Numbered from the stretch's first letter, positions 40,065 to 51,113 are shown. The stretch is DNA of 57,126 nt from Acidimicrobiaceae bacterium (GCA_947450115.1 CANFUE010000014.1:1-57126); one strand, 5' to 3'. Notes: generated from the sequence alone by a model not told the origin. Numbers and translations are program-made.

Positions 40065-41152
40065 GCAGTAACCGAGTCAATCAACTGCTCATGAACAACC
40101 GCGTCATTGTTTTCGCCGGCAGTGGCGGTGTAGGAAAAACCACGACCGCTGCGGCATTAGCCGCACATGGTGCACAACTTGGCAAACGTGTTGTTGTTAT
40201 TACTATCGACCCCGCCAAACGATTAGCCGATGCTCTTGGTATGAGTGGTTCTCTCACCAATGAACCTTCTCGCATTGAGATAACTGCTGCTGGTGAACTA
40301 TGGGCAACAATGCTCGACACGCGTACCACTTTCGATGCACTCATTCACAGATACAGCTCAACAAAGGAACAAGCTGAGCGCATTATTACAAATCGTTTTT
40401 ACAAAAATATTTCCGGTGCGTTGTCGGGTACACAAGAATACATGGCAGCAGAAAAATTGTACGACCTCTATAGCGACCCGCGTTTTGATGTTGTCATTGT
40501 TGACACACCACCCACTCGTCAGGCTTTAGACTTCCTCAGTGCTCCAGCACGTTTAACACGATTCATTAATCACCCGCTATACCGCGTTCTCATTGCTCCC
40601 GCTAGCGCAGGCTTGAAAGTAATCGGTACCCTCACGCAACCCGTGTTACGAACGATCTCGAAAGTTATTGGTACCCAAGCGCTCGATGACACGGTGGAAT
40701 TTTTCCAAGCATTTCAAGGTCTCGATGTGGGCTTTCGCGACCGAGCCGATGCAGTGGCAAAAGTTCTGCGCGACACGTTTACCCAATACATTCTTGTTTC
40801 CACTCCACAACCTGATGCCATGAATGAGACCCTGTTTTTTGTTGATGCTCTTCGGGCAGAGAACATTGAACCAGCACTACTCCTTCTGAATCGCATGCAA
40901 CCGAAATTTGTGGATCAAGAACCAGTTGATACCCGCTCCCTAACACCCGATCTCTTGGTGCCACTTCAAGAAAACCTGGCTGAATGCATCCAGCGAACAA
41001 ACTCCCAAGAGGCGGTGGCACAACAATTTAGTAAAAGTGCACCCAAAGTCCCCGTTGTACGCATTCCCTTTTCCACTGCGCTTCTCGATGAACCCGAAAA
41101 AACCCTCGAGACACTGTGTTCATTAGGCGCACTCATGGCAAGTGCCGACTAG
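40061..41152 (+). CDS. ArsA/Get3-like ATPase, second of a pair
   Basis: 363 residues. Walker A is GSGGVGKTTTAAALAAHGA near residue 20; VVIVDTPPTRQALDFL is the switch II region. It is the longer partner and starts with an ATGA overlap with the first ATPase gene, so the two are made together. Heterodimer formation with the 39234 product is inferred from the known mycobacterial pair. Confidence 0.88.
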   Translation: MSSNRVNQLLMNNRVIVFAGSGGVGKTTTAAALAAHGAQLGKRVVVITIDPAKRLADALGMSGSLTNEPSRIEITAAGELWATMLDTRTTFDALIHRYSSTKEQAERIITNRFYKNISGALSGTQEYMAAEKLYDLYSDPRFDVVIVDTPPTRQALDFLSAPARLTRFINHPLYRVLIAPASAGLKVIGTLTQPVLRTISKVIGTQALDDTVEFFQAFQGLDVGFRDRADAVAKVLRDTFTQYILVSTPQPDAMNETLFFVDALRAENIEPALLLLNRMQPKFVDQEPVDTRSLTPDLLVPLQENLAECIQRTNSQEAVAQQFSKSAPKVPVVRIPFSTALLDEPEKTLETLCSLGALMASAD

Positions 41153-41155
41153 AGT
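41150..41155 (+). promoter_or_regulatory. -10 hexamer TAGAGT for the receiver gene
   Basis: TAnnnT six bases before GTG 41162, overlapping the stop codon of the ArsA-like gene. Confidence 0.45.
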
Positions 41156-41161
41156 TTTGGC

Positions 41162-41545
41162 GTGCACATTCTTTTAGCAACCGATGCCCAGTGGGTCCTT
41201 GACGAAGTGGTCGCAGCCCTTGGCTCGCCAGAAACCTCTTTCACCGTTTGCTCGAATGGGCGCGATGTCACCGCCGCCGTTACAGCGCGCACTCCCGACC
41301 TCGCCGTGCTCGACTCGCAAATTGGTTCCATGGGAGGGTTTGCAGTCACCATGGACCTGCGCCTCGACGAAACAGGAGGCCGCTTGCCACATATTCCCGT
41401 TCTCATGTTGCTCGACCGCGATGCCGATGCTCAACTTGCAAAACGTAGTGGTGCCGACAAGTGGCTAGTGAAGCCACTGAATGCACTCACTTTGCGTCGC
41501 ACTGCTCACTCACTTGTTGCAGGCGAACTCGAAACAGTTCTCTAA
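41162..41545 (+). CDS. stand-alone response-regulator receiver domain
   Basis: 127 residues, a single receiver. The phospho-acceptor Asp is in PDLAVLDSQIGSMGGF (about residue 54) and the conserved Lys in KWLVKPLNALTL. No output domain. No histidine kinase gene is in the window. It lies nine bases after the second ArsA-like gene and its stop overlaps that of the convergent permease gene by four bases. Confidence 0.87.
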   Translation: MHILLATDAQWVLDEVVAALGSPETSFTVCSNGRDVTAAVTARTPDLAVLDSQIGSMGGFAVTMDLRLDETGGRLPHIPVLMLLDRDADAQLAKRSGADKWLVKPLNALTLRRTAHSLVAGELETVL

Positions 41546-42747
41546 GCCGGGCGAATAGCATCGGCTGGTGCGAGTTTTGCTGCACGCGATGCTGGTGATA
41601 TTCCAGCGAGTGCACCAACAACAATTGCTGCACCAAAGCCAATAAGCAAAACAGAGATCGGCAGCGCGAAAGAGATATTGCGTAATGCGCTATAGCCAGT
41701 AGTGACACCAGCTCCAAGCACCAGACCCATTGCTCCACCGAGCGTAGAGAGCAACACTGCCTCCACCACAAACTGCAGACGAATATGACGTTTGGTCGCG
41801 CCAAGCGCACGGCGAACGCCAATTTCTGTTCGTCTTTCTAATACAGAAATCACCATCACATTCGCAATACCAATTCCCCCGACGAGCAATGCAACCGCCC
41901 CAAGGCCAACGAGAAGTGCGGTGAGTGCATCACTCGTGCTCTTTTTCGCAGCGATTGCGTCTGACGGCCGCGACACCTGAGTTTCTCCAGGGCTTTCTGG
42001 GTTTGCAGTAGCCGCTAAGACATTTTTTACAGCATCAACTTGCTTCGGATCTGCAACAACGAAAACAGATGATGGTTCAACATTTGCGTTAAACAAAGAC
42101 TGGGCAACTGAGTTTCCAATAAATGCTGCCGAATCAAGATTGGGGAAGAGAGCAATCGGTTTAAAAATCCCAATGACGGTAAACCAGTTACCCGATACAA
42201 ACACCAAAGGGTGTATCGATAGGTCGGTAACTCCAAGAGTGGTTGCAGCAAATGACCCCAAAACAATCTCAGGAAGAACTTCCTCACTGGCGGAAAAGAA
42301 CCTTCCTTGTGAAAGTTTTGCGCCTGTGGTGAGTGCGAAATAACTGTCGGTTGCTTGAACGCTAATTCCACCTGTTTCAGCAGAACTCACAAAATTTGTG
42401 CGGCGAACTGTTGCAGATGCAGTCGTGATGCCACTGACAAATTGCACTGCCCCTATACGACGAATCATCGGAACTGCGTCGGCGCTTAACGTGGGAGTGG
42501 ATCCCGGACTAAATGATGTTCCTGGTTCCACCGCAAGTCGGTTTGTGCCGAGAGCGTCTAACTTTGCCAAGAGATCAGCCTTACTTGATGCACTGATACC
42601 CATCACCGCAACTAAAGCTGCGATACCTATAGCAATACCTAATGCCGTGAGTCCGGTACGAAGTTTGCGCGTACGTAGGCCCACGCTGCCCACTGCAAAG
42701 ACATCTCTCAGAGAAAGTTTGCTGCGCATTTCACTGGTCTCATCCAT
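41542..42747 (-). CDS. MacB/FtsX-type ABC transporter permease
   Basis: 401 residues: N-terminal membrane helix (about 30-50), a large extracytoplasmic MacB_PCD-like domain (about 55-270), and three C-terminal helices with the FtsX signature VLERRTEIGVRRALGATKRHIRLQF. The family acts with an ATPase and an adaptor to export peptides, lipoproteins or drugs by mechanotransmission. Its start overlaps the ATPase gene by eight bases. Confidence 0.9.
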   Translation of the reverse strand: MDETSEMRSKLSLRDVFAVGSVGLRTRKLRTGLTALGIAIGIAALVAVMGISASSKADLLAKLDALGTNRLAVEPGTSFSPGSTPTLSADAVPMIRRIGAVQFVSGITTASATVRRTNFVSSAETGGISVQATDSYFALTTGAKLSQGRFFSASEEVLPEIVLGSFAATTLGVTDLSIHPLVFVSGNWFTVIGIFKPIALFPNLDSAAFIGNSVAQSLFNANVEPSSVFVVADPKQVDAVKNVLAATANPESPGETQVSRPSDAIAAKKSTSDALTALLVGLGAVALLVGGIGIANVMVISVLERRTEIGVRRALGATKRHIRLQFVVEAVLLSTLGGAMGLVLGAGVTTGYSALRNISFALPISVLLIGFGAAIVVGALAGISPASRAAKLAPADAIRPA

Positions 42748-43435
42748 GAGCAGTGTCTCCTACAATAATTCCGTCACGTAAAGTCACTTTGCGCGGCAGA
42801 GAAGCTGCCAGCGTTGCATCGTGAGTAATCAACACAACAGTGACACCCTCATTATTCAAAGATGAGAAGGTTTCTAAAATACTTTCTCCAGTGACAGAGT
42901 CAAGATTTCCTGTGGGTTCATCGGCTAGCAACAAAGCGGGTTCACTGACAATTGCTCTAGCAATGGCCACACGCTGGCGTTCTCCACCTGAAAGTTCACT
43001 TGGCCTGTGTGTGCTGCGATGCGAAAGTCCGACACGATCCAAAGCACGCGCTGCTCGCTCTAGACGTTGACTACGAGGGGTACCTGCATAAGCCATTCCA
43101 ACACATACGTTTTCCAACGCCGTGAGTCCGTCGATGAGATTGAATGTTTGGAATACGAAACCTATGCGCTGGCCTCGTAATGCACTGACCTCAGCATCAT
43201 TCATTTCTTGAATATCAAATCCGTCAATGATGACTTTTCCTGATGTTGGAACATCGAGAGCACCAACAAGATTCAGCATCGTGCTTTTACCGGAACCCGA
43301 TGGACCAACGATGCCCACATATTCACCGCGACGAACTACAAGTTCAATGTCTCGAAGAACCGGAACCGGCGGGGAGCCGGGATATTCCTTGAACACATGT
43401 TGCAGCTCAAGTACCGCAGTATCGCTACTGCTCAC
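42740..43435 (-). CDS. MacB/LolD-type ABC transporter ATP-binding protein
   Basis: 231 residues. Walker A GPSGSGKST, signature LSGGERQRVAIARAIV, Walker B LLLADEPTGNLD and the H-loop ITHD are all present. The pattern (EPTGNLDSVTG) is that of the LolD/MacB subfamily. Its ATGA overlap with the adaptor gene and overlap with the permease gene show a translationally coupled transporter operon. Confidence 0.94.
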   Translation of the reverse strand: MSSSDTAVLELQHVFKEYPGSPPVPVLRDIELVVRRGEYVGIVGPSGSGKSTMLNLVGALDVPTSGKVIIDGFDIQEMNDAEVSALRGQRIGFVFQTFNLIDGLTALENVCVGMAYAGTPRSQRLERAARALDRVGLSHRSTHRPSELSGGERQRVAIARAIVSEPALLLADEPTGNLDSVTGESILETFSSLNNEGVTVVLITHDATLAASLPRKVTLRDGIIVGDTAHG

Positions 43436-44475
43436 GCAGGAACCACAACTTTGTCGCCAACTTGAACTTCACCCTTGACCTCAACCCACCCACCGGCGAA
43501 TACACCCGGTGTGACACCAACAAGTTGCTGAGTGGTACCACGTTGCCGTTCAACAGCGAATCCACCTTCTGCGAGCGCCACGAGGCTTTTCACTGGTACC
43601 GCAATGACTCCCGTGGCAGTGCTGTTCGACAACTTGACCGTTACTGGCGTATTGTCGCCCGCATCAATTGTTTTCTCCAAAGCAACGGTGACAGCTATGG
43701 AAGTCGTTGATTGTGCATTTTGACCCTGTCCCTGTGAGGTCGTTGCGGTCGTAGCTACATAAGTTATTTTTCCCGCAACAGTAGAACCATCTGCGAGTTC
43801 AACAGATACTTCTTCGCCAACTTTGGCAAGGGCAGATTTCGCAGTATCTAAACTGATGGATACCAATTGTGTGATGCCAGTTACTAATAACGCGGCTCCA
43901 CTTGCTGCAGCGCCAATCGATGCTTGTTGACCAGAGACACGAACAGCAGTAGGTGCAAAAACGATTTCCGAAGAACTCAATGATCCAGTAGCTGAGACTC
44001 CGATTTTAGTTTGCCATGCTTTAATTGCTGTCGTTGTTGCCGAGTCGAAAGTTTGATCGGGCGTGAGCGTCGTTACTCCAAGCGCCACCAGCGTTTCTTC
44101 TAGCTGTTGCACATCGGCACCATCACTCATGCCACTTGTAAAGTTGCGCCATACGGGTCGCGTGCCAGTAAATAGATAGGGAGTAGCTACTCCATTAATT
44201 TCTGCAAGTGCTTCGCCTGGCTGAACAATGGTTCCTACTGCGGGAAGCGCAGTCACAAACTTTTGTGGGCTTTTGAGAGAAATAGTGCTACTAGTACCAA
44301 AACCTAAAGTTCCGCTGACATCACTCGTGGTTGCTAGATCTCGCTTCTCTACCGCAACTAAAGTTGTTGCCTGCGGAGTTGTGGTGGGGCTTGAGTTGGA
44401 ACTTCCACCACAAGCAGCAAGAGCAATTGAGGCAGCACACACAACGAACGTTGCTTTGACTTTGAATGTATTCAT
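43432..44475 (-). CDS. lipoprotein adaptor with peptidoglycan-binding-like domain (MacA/HlyD-like)
   Basis: 347 residues. Signal with lipobox IALAAC, then a Ser/Thr linker. The barrel-sandwich/lipoyl half begins SGTLGFG, a PG_binding_1-like helical domain (about 115-165, DGADVQQLEETLVALGV) is inserted, and beta-barrel segments follow (GEEVSVELADGSTVAGKI, VPVKSLVAL). This is the actinobacterial form of the ABC-linked periplasmic adaptor. It lies between the repeat lipoprotein and the ATPase gene. Confidence 0.83.
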   Translation of the reverse strand: MNTFKVKATFVVCAASIALAACGGSSNSSPTTTPQATTLVAVEKRDLATTSDVSGTLGFGTSSTISLKSPQKFVTALPAVGTIVQPGEALAEINGVATPYLFTGTRPVWRNFTSGMSDGADVQQLEETLVALGVTTLTPDQTFDSATTTAIKAWQTKIGVSATGSLSSSEIVFAPTAVRVSGQQASIGAAASGAALLVTGITQLVSISLDTAKSALAKVGEEVSVELADGSTVAGKITYVATTATTSQGQGQNAQSTTSIAVTVALEKTIDAGDNTPVTVKLSNSTATGVIAVPVKSLVALAEGGFAVERQRGTTQQLVGVTPGVFAGGWVEVKGEVQVGDKVVVPA

Positions 44476-44493
44476 GATTTCTTGATCATTCCT

Positions 44494-45153
44494 TTAGTTC
44501 GTTGGTTGTGAAGTGTTGCTGCCAGATGGAGCGCCAGGTCCGCCGCCGCCACGACCAAAGCCGAAACTTCCGCCGACCTCGGCTCGACATTTTGTCTCAG
44601 CAGTTTGGAAAGTTGGATCATTGCGTCCCATATCGCGCATGGAGCCACTTGCCCCAAATGCAGGGCGCCCATCACTACCGAATGTTGGGTCGGGGAAATC
44701 GACCCCATTAGTACGCATACATTTTGCAAATTTTAAGAGACTGTCTTTTGCTGCAGCTTGCTGTTCCGCCGTCATCGTGCCACGCGAGCCAAATTTTGGC
44801 CGCTTACTTTGACATACTGTGTCGGCTTTTTGATACGTGGGGTCATTGCGCTGTTTGTCGAACGATGTACGATCTCCACTGCGTTGTGGGCGACCATTAG
44901 CGTCAAATTGTGGGTCGGGGAAATCTGCACCGTTATCACGCATACATTTCGCATAGGCAAGCAACTGCGTTTTAAAATCAGCAGCTGTCTCAGGCGTGGT
45001 ACTTCCCGTTTTGTCAACAGAAATTGTTTGATTTGCTAACGAAGCAACTTTTGGCGAGGAACTACCGCCACCACAAGACGCAAGTATTGGACACAATGCA
45101 ATAAGTGGTCCAAGCAGTAAAAATTTTCTGTGTCGGATTTTGATCACGTTCAT
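44494..45153 (-). CDS. lipoprotein with two tandem Cys-containing repeats
   Basis: 219 residues. Lipobox ILASC, then two copies of a 55-residue unit: the first contains AKCMRDNGADFPDPQF and NDPTYQKADTVC, the second AKCMRTNGVDFPDPTF and NDPTFQTAETKC. Each unit has two cysteines that could pair. I do not know a function. Being the first gene of the ABC exporter operon suggests a partner or substrate-capture role. ATG 45153 has TATGTT six bases upstream. Confidence 0.8.
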   Translation of the reverse strand: MNVIKIRHRKFLLLGPLIALCPILASCGGGSSSPKVASLANQTISVDKTGSTTPETAADFKTQLLAYAKCMRDNGADFPDPQFDANGRPQRSGDRTSFDKQRNDPTYQKADTVCQSKRPKFGSRGTMTAEQQAAAKDSLLKFAKCMRTNGVDFPDPTFGSDGRPAFGASGSMRDMGRNDPTFQTAETKCRAEVGGSFGFGRGGGGPGAPSGSNTSQPTN

Positions 45154-45159
45154 CACGTG

Positions 45160-45165
45160 AACATA
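45160..45165 (-). promoter_or_regulatory. -10 hexamer TATGTT for the ABC exporter operon
   Basis: TAnnnT six bases before ATG 45153. An inverted repeat GTTCA-n5-TGAAC (45148-45162) covers the start codon and part of the hexamer, a possible operator. Confidence 0.5.
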
Positions 45166-45210
45166 GACACCAAAAGTAAGATTTAACCAAGAATCAGGGT
45201 TGTTCAGTGT

Positions 45211-47125
<1,915 letters not shown>

Positions 47126-47140
47126 GTAGTTAAGTATTGC

Positions 47141-47653
47141 TTATTTACGTTCGGGCAACGGGGCAGAGTACGCCTGACCCGAGTCGAGGCCAAAAGCCGT
47201 GTGCAACGTGCGCATTGCTTTTTCTGTATTTGCAGCACCCACCACGACAGAAACACGAATAGTGCTCGTAGAAATCATTTCAATGTTCACACCAGCATCG
47301 GCAAGCACGCGGAACATTTTTGCAGCCACTCCAGGGCTCGTTTTCATGCCTGCACCAACGAGAGATATTTTTGCCACTGCTTCGTCGTGAGTCACACCAG
47401 CAGCGCCGAGTTCACCGGCAACTGTCTTCACAATTTTCAATGCAGCGGCGAGGTCGGACTTTGGAACGGTAAAAGAGATATCGGTAATGCCATCTTTTGA
47501 CGTGTTTTGAACAATCATGTCGACGTTGACATTGGCATCGGCGAGTGGCTCAAATAGTGCTGCAGAAATACCTGGCTTATCGGCAACGCCAAAAACAGTT
47601 ACCTTTGCCTCGCCGGTTTCGTGAACAACTCCAGAAATAATGGGGTCTTCCAT
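47141..47653 (-). CDS. possible internal start: aspartate kinase beta (regulatory) subunit
   Basis: Within lysC, ATG 47653 ([12 protein letters not shown]) is preceded by AAGGAG at 47660-47665, six bases upstream, an ideal site. It would give a 170-residue protein with both ACT domains, like the beta subunit of alpha2-beta2 aspartate kinases of Corynebacterium and Bacillus. Confidence 0.6.
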   Translation of the reverse strand: MEDPIISGVVHETGEAKVTVFGVADKPGISAALFEPLADANVNVDMIVQNTSKDGITDISFTVPKSDLAAALKIVKTVAGELGAAGVTHDEAVAKISLVGAGMKTSPGVAAKMFRVLADAGVNIEMISTSTIRVSVVVGAANTEKAMRTLHTAFGLDSGQAYSAPLPERK

Positions 47654-48421
47654 GGCATTCTCCTTTGCAGACTGCTGTGCATTGAAAGTGCTCATGTCGA
47701 GCACCCACGTACCGTGTTCCCAAGTAAAACTTGAACGGACGTGTAAAGGAACATTGTGATTACGCGCAAATTCAACAGAACGAAGTGCTAACACCTTGCT
47801 TCCCGCTCCAGCCATTTCCAGCATCTCTTCGAAATCGAGACGTTGAAGTTTGCGTGCTTGCGGAACGATGCGTGGGTCTGCGCTAAAGACTCCGGTGACG
47901 TCGGTATAAATTTCACAGACATCGGCGTTGACAGCAGCCGCAAGTGCGACTGCTGTGGTATCGCTACCACCACGACCCAAGGTGGTGATTTCACGATCAA
48001 TACTGACCCCTTGGAATCCTGCCACCACTGCAACTTTTCCAGCGGCGAGTGCTTCACGCAGGCGATCACCTTTGACCTCGAGAATTTTTGCTTTGGTATG
48101 GACAGTGTCGGTAATGATTCCCACTTGACTGCCCGTGAAAGAAACGGCATCGATGCCAATATCGGCAAGAGCCATACACACCAGCGCCATAGAAATGCGC
48201 TCACCAGTGGTCAGCAGCATGTCGAGTTCACGGCCTGGATGAGTACTCGACACCTGATTTGCCAATGAAATGAGGTTGTCGGTGGTTTTCCCCATGGCCG
48301 ATACCACCACTACAACGTCGTTGCCGTGGCTGCGCGTAAAGGCCACGTGCTCGGCAACTGCCTTAATGCGCTCAGGGTCGGCGACCGAAGTTCCGCCATA
48401 TTTTTGGACGACTATTCCCAC
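47141..48421 (-). CDS. lysC: aspartate kinase
   Basis: First enzyme of the aspartate family. Kinase motif [17 protein letters not shown] at the N-terminus, [23 protein letters not shown] in the kinase core, and two ACT domains (about 265-420, [21 protein letters not shown] and [19 protein letters not shown]). 426 residues from GTG 48421; a TTG at 48430 is an alternative. A good internal ribosome site suggests a shorter beta product as in Corynebacterium. Feedback control by lysine plus threonine is typical of this type. Confidence 0.95.
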   Translation of the reverse strand: MGIVVQKYGGTSVADPERIKAVAEHVAFTRSHGNDVVVVVSAMGKTTDNLISLANQVSSTHPGRELDMLLTTGERISMALVCMALADIGIDAVSFTGSQVGIITDTVHTKAKILEVKGDRLREALAAGKVAVVAGFQGVSIDREITTLGRGGSDTTAVALAAAVNADVCEIYTDVTGVFSADPRIVPQARKLQRLDFEEMLEMAGAGSKVLALRSVEFARNHNVPLHVRSSFTWEHGTWVLDMSTFNAQQSAKENAMEDPIISGVVHETGEAKVTVFGVADKPGISAALFEPLADANVNVDMIVQNTSKDGITDISFTVPKSDLAAALKIVKTVAGELGAAGVTHDEAVAKISLVGAGMKTSPGVAAKMFRVLADAGVNIEMISTSTIRVSVVVGAANTEKAMRTLHTAFGLDSGQAYSAPLPERK

Positions 48422-48430
48422 AGATGTCAA

Positions 48431-48454
48431 ACGCTAGCGGAGTGCGACTAACCT
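48431..48454. promoter_or_regulatory. divergent promoter hexamers for lysC and the cyclophilin gene
   Basis: TAGCGT on the minus strand (48431-48436) lies nine bases before GTG 48421. TAACCT on the plus strand (48449-48454) lies nine bases before GTG 48464. The spacing is slightly longer than elsewhere; leaders of two to three bases are predicted. Confidence 0.35.
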
Positions 48455-48463
48455 ACCGACCTT

Positions 48464-49330
48464 GTGGGTACTGAAAAAAGAGAACGCCAGAAATTGAACC
48501 GCCAGCAGCGACTCACCGAGCTCGCTGCACAACAACGTCGCTCGACGACCAAAAAGCGCAGTCTGCAGGTAGTAGGACTCATTGCCCTCGTTTTGCTCGT
48601 GGTCCTCATATTCAATGTCACCAGTGGTAACGACACCTCCAAAGTCGCTTCTACCGACACGGTTCTCGACACCCCCTCATTCACCACAGTTGCCACTTCT
48701 TCCGAGTCCACGGCTCCTGTGGCCACCACCCCTGTGGTCACCACTCCAGGCGCCACGCTTACTGGCGATACCAAGTGCCCAGCAGTCGATGGTTCACAGA
48801 CTCGTGTGACGAAATTCGAAAAAGCACCTCCAATGTGCATCGACGCCGCCAAGAAGTACACAGCAACCTTCGACACCACCGAAGGAACCATTGTTGTTGC
48901 TCTCGACACTGCAAAGACTCCGCAAACAGTGAACAACTTCGTGACCCTTGCCCGCTACAAGTACTACGACGGCACGGTGATTTTCCGCACCGATACTTCA
49001 ATTGACATCATTCAAGGTGGCGGTCTCACCAATACCGATGCCCCCGGCTACACCATTGCCGACGAAGGCACTGGCTATAAGTACGTTGAAGGCGATCTTG
49101 CAATGGCACGTACCGGTGAGCCAAATAGCGCAGGCGGACAATGGTTCTTCGTTGCTGGTCCGAAGGCGTCAGCACTCGACGGCCAAGGCACCTACGTCAA
49201 TTTTGCAAAAGTCACTTCTGGGCTTGACGTTGTGAAAAATATTCTCGCATTGAGCAGTGGCAGTGGCGCCTTGGGTGGCGCACCGAGCCGCAATGTAGTC
49301 ATTAACTCAGTCACTATTACTGAAGGCTAA
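48464..49330 (+). CDS. membrane-anchored peptidyl-prolyl cis-trans isomerase (cyclophilin type)
   Basis: 288 residues. A charged N-terminus (KRERQKLNRQQRLTEL), one membrane helix (about 35-53), a Thr/Ser-rich linker and a C-terminal cyclophilin domain (about 125-288) with TEGTIVVALDTAKTPQTVNNF, FRTDTSIDIIQGG and NSAGGQWFFVAG. The usual FHRV of the active site is FRTD here, so catalytic efficiency is uncertain. Extracytoplasmic folding helper is the likely role. Divergent from lysC. Confidence 0.88.
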   Translation: MGTEKRERQKLNRQQRLTELAAQQRRSTTKKRSLQVVGLIALVLLVVLIFNVTSGNDTSKVASTDTVLDTPSFTTVATSSESTAPVATTPVVTTPGATLTGDTKCPAVDGSQTRVTKFEKAPPMCIDAAKKYTATFDTTEGTIVVALDTAKTPQTVNNFVTLARYKYYDGTVIFRTDTSIDIIQGGGLTNTDAPGYTIADEGTGYKYVEGDLAMARTGEPNSAGGQWFFVAGPKASALDGQGTYVNFAKVTSGLDVVKNILALSSGSGALGGAPSRNVVINSVTITEG

Positions 49331-49338
49331 AAGCCTTC
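49322..49338. terminator. hairpin at the convergent ends of the cyclophilin and phosphatase genes
   Basis: GAAGGCT pairs perfectly with AGCCTTC around loop AAA, covering the stop codon of the plus-strand gene. A short T-rich patch follows on plus. Serves either direction. Confidence 0.5.
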
Positions 49339-50138
49339 TATTCAACGAGTTTTTTCTCTAGCTCTGCCAGAGTTTCTTCACTGACACCAATTGCTTTGGT
49401 GTAATTGCGCAGGGAACCGTGTTCGGCAACGAGGCCATCAATGATGATGCGCATTGCTCGCCCGTCTGCACGAAGAAACGACGCGGGTGTGACGCCAATG
49501 CGATCTGCAAGTTCCCTTGAATGACTCTTTGCCCAATTCGTTAACCGCTCCATTGCAGAGTCACTTTGTTCATAGTCGGCAATGATGTATTCGTGGTCGC
49601 ATCCGAGTGACCCAAGCACCATCATTGCTAAAAGACCTGTACGGTCTTTGCCCGCAGCGCAATGAAAAATTGTTGGTCCGTTGGCATTAGCCAAAGTCTT
49701 CACTGCCGCAGCAAAACGAGCAGAGCCATTACCCAACATTTCTGGGTATGCCCACAATAAAAATTCCATGGGGTCGTCAGTAACTGGCACATCGTCTTCC
49801 GACCAGGTGAGATCCAAGATGGAGTGATTATGAAAATTCACTTCATATTTATCAACGGGAAATTGGCCGCGATCTCGTAATTCATCTGCTGAACGCAGGT
49901 CGACAACATTACGAATGCCTAGTTCTCCGATGAGCGCAAGATCTGCATCGTTGAGATGGTGCATTGAGTCGGCGCGAAAAAGGAGACCCCACTTCATGTG
50001 ACCATTGGCAGTGGGGTAACCCCCGAGGTCACGAAAGTTATGCGATGTTTGCATGCCAATGAGGCGGTTGGGGTGCGTGGCAAGTGCCCACGCATCTTCG
50101 GTGGGAACAGGACGAGATGCAGGAGTGGAAAGGGGCAC
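49338..50138 (-). CDS. tyrosine/serine protein phosphatase family protein
   Basis: 266 residues. The CX5R catalytic loop is HCAAGKDRTGLLAMMVLG. The N-terminal SHNFRDLGGYPTANG and LIGELGIRNVVDLRSADEL mark the Tyr_phosphatase3 family, in which members dephosphorylate phosphotyrosine, phosphoserine or phosphoinositides. GTG 50138 is chosen for the TACGGT hexamer six bases upstream; a TTG at 50165 is possible. Confidence 0.88.
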   Translation of the reverse strand: MPLSTPASRPVPTEDAWALATHPNRLIGMQTSHNFRDLGGYPTANGHMKWGLLFRADSMHHLNDADLALIGELGIRNVVDLRSADELRDRGQFPVDKYEVNFHNHSILDLTWSEDDVPVTDDPMEFLLWAYPEMLGNGSARFAAAVKTLANANGPTIFHCAAGKDRTGLLAMMVLGSLGCDHEYIIADYEQSDSAMERLTNWAKSHSRELADRIGVTPASFLRADGRAMRIIIDGLVAEHGSLRNYTKAIGVSEETLAELEKKLVE

Positions 50139-50144
50139 CTCGCC

Positions 50145-50150
50145 ACCGTA
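50145..50150 (-). promoter_or_regulatory. -10 hexamer TACGGT for the phosphatase gene
   Basis: TAnnnT six bases before GTG 50138; leaderless layout. Confidence 0.45.
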
Positions 50151-50182
50151 ATCAGTAAGTGGCAAAGTTACTCGCTGGTAAC

Positions 50183-50188
50183 TATGCT
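50183..50188 (+). promoter_or_regulatory. -10 hexamer TATGCT for the hydroxyacyl-CoA dehydrogenase gene
   Basis: TAnnnT seven bases before GTG 50196. If used, the ATG at 50184 lies inside the promoter and cannot be the start. Confidence 0.35.
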
Positions 50189-50195
50189 CACCTGT

Positions 50196-51104
50196 GTGAC
50201 TTCACCTGTTCTTTCCCCAACCCACCCCCATTCGTCATCTGGCGATCGTGGCCCCCTCTCCCCCCAAACCGTCGGCATTGTGGGCAGCGGCATCATGGGG
50301 GCAGGTATCGCCGAGGTCTTTGCCTCGGCCGGGCACACCGTGGTGTTGCGCTCACGTTCTGCTGAAGCAGCAAGTGATGTTCTCAACACGCTCGCGGCAA
50401 ATTTAAGCAAACAAGTCCAGCGCGGTCGACTTGAGGCACAGCGTCAAAACGAAATTCTCGCATTGTGCACAACAACCACTCGCCTTACAGACTTCCAGAA
50501 GTGCGAGGTTGTCATTGAATCAATCGTGGAAGATATCGAAACAAAGATTGCCTTGTTCACCGAGCTCGATGCGCTCTTACCATCTAACACCATCTTGGCA
50601 AGCAACACGAGCACGCTGCCCATAATTGAATTAGCACGCGCTACTCAGCGGCCCGACAAGGTGTGCGGCATTCATTTTTTTAATCCGGCGACAACAATGT
50701 CGCTGGTGGAAATTGTAAGACCCATTACCTCATCAGATCACACCATTCAATATGCAGTTGCTCTCACAGAGTCATGTGGGAAAACATCGGTACATGTTCG
50801 CGATGATGCAGGTTTCATTGTGAATGCACTGTTGTTTCCCTATCTCAACAACGCCATCAAAATGTACGAACGCGGAACAGCCACAATGTCCGACATCGAT
50901 ATTGCTATGAAAGGTGGCTGCAACTTCCCCATGGGCCCATTCGCATTGCTCGATTTAGTAGGTCTCGACACCTCGCTCTCTATTCTTGAAACTCTGCACA
51001 AAAGCTCACCCAGTGCAACAGATGAGCCAGCACTTTTACTGCGTCAACTTGTTTCTGAAGGCAAGCTGGGGCGAAAAACGAAAAACGGGTTCTATACGTA
51101 CTAA
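50196..51104 (+). CDS. 3-hydroxyacyl-CoA dehydrogenase family protein
   Basis: About 302 residues; NAD-dependent oxidation of 3-hydroxyacyl-CoA, or the reverse. N-terminal Rossmann motif TVGIVGSGIMGAGIAEVFASAG, catalytic region IHFFNPATTMSLVEIV with the active His, and C-terminal DAGFIVNALLFPYLNNA. Single-domain bacterial form (3-hydroxybutyryl-CoA dehydrogenase-like). Start GTG 50196 or ATG 50184. It lies 0.7 kb before meaA in the same direction; a C4-CoA substrate would fit the ethylmalonyl-CoA route (inference). Confidence 0.9.
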   Translation: MTSPVLSPTHPHSSSGDRGPLSPQTVGIVGSGIMGAGIAEVFASAGHTVVLRSRSAEAASDVLNTLAANLSKQVQRGRLEAQRQNEILALCTTTTRLTDFQKCEVVIESIVEDIETKIALFTELDALLPSNTILASNTSTLPIIELARATQRPDKVCGIHFFNPATTMSLVEIVRPITSSDHTIQYAVALTESCGKTSVHVRDDAGFIVNALLFPYLNNAIKMYERGTATMSDIDIAMKGGCNFPMGPFALLDLVGLDTSLSILETLHKSSPSATDEPALLLRQLVSEGKLGRKTKNGFYTY

Positions 51105-51113
51105 ACCTGTGTT

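Noticed and set aside
37904-41152. Arsenic resistance cluster suggested by ArsA-like ATPases
   Set aside because: No arsB, arsC, arsD or arsR; the paired arrangement matches the Get3-like ATPases of mycobacteria instead.
44228-44485. Short plus-strand frame over the start of the adaptor gene
   Set aside because: Shadow of the lipoprotein adaptor; its Val-rich composition is the complement of the Thr/Ala-rich signal and linker.
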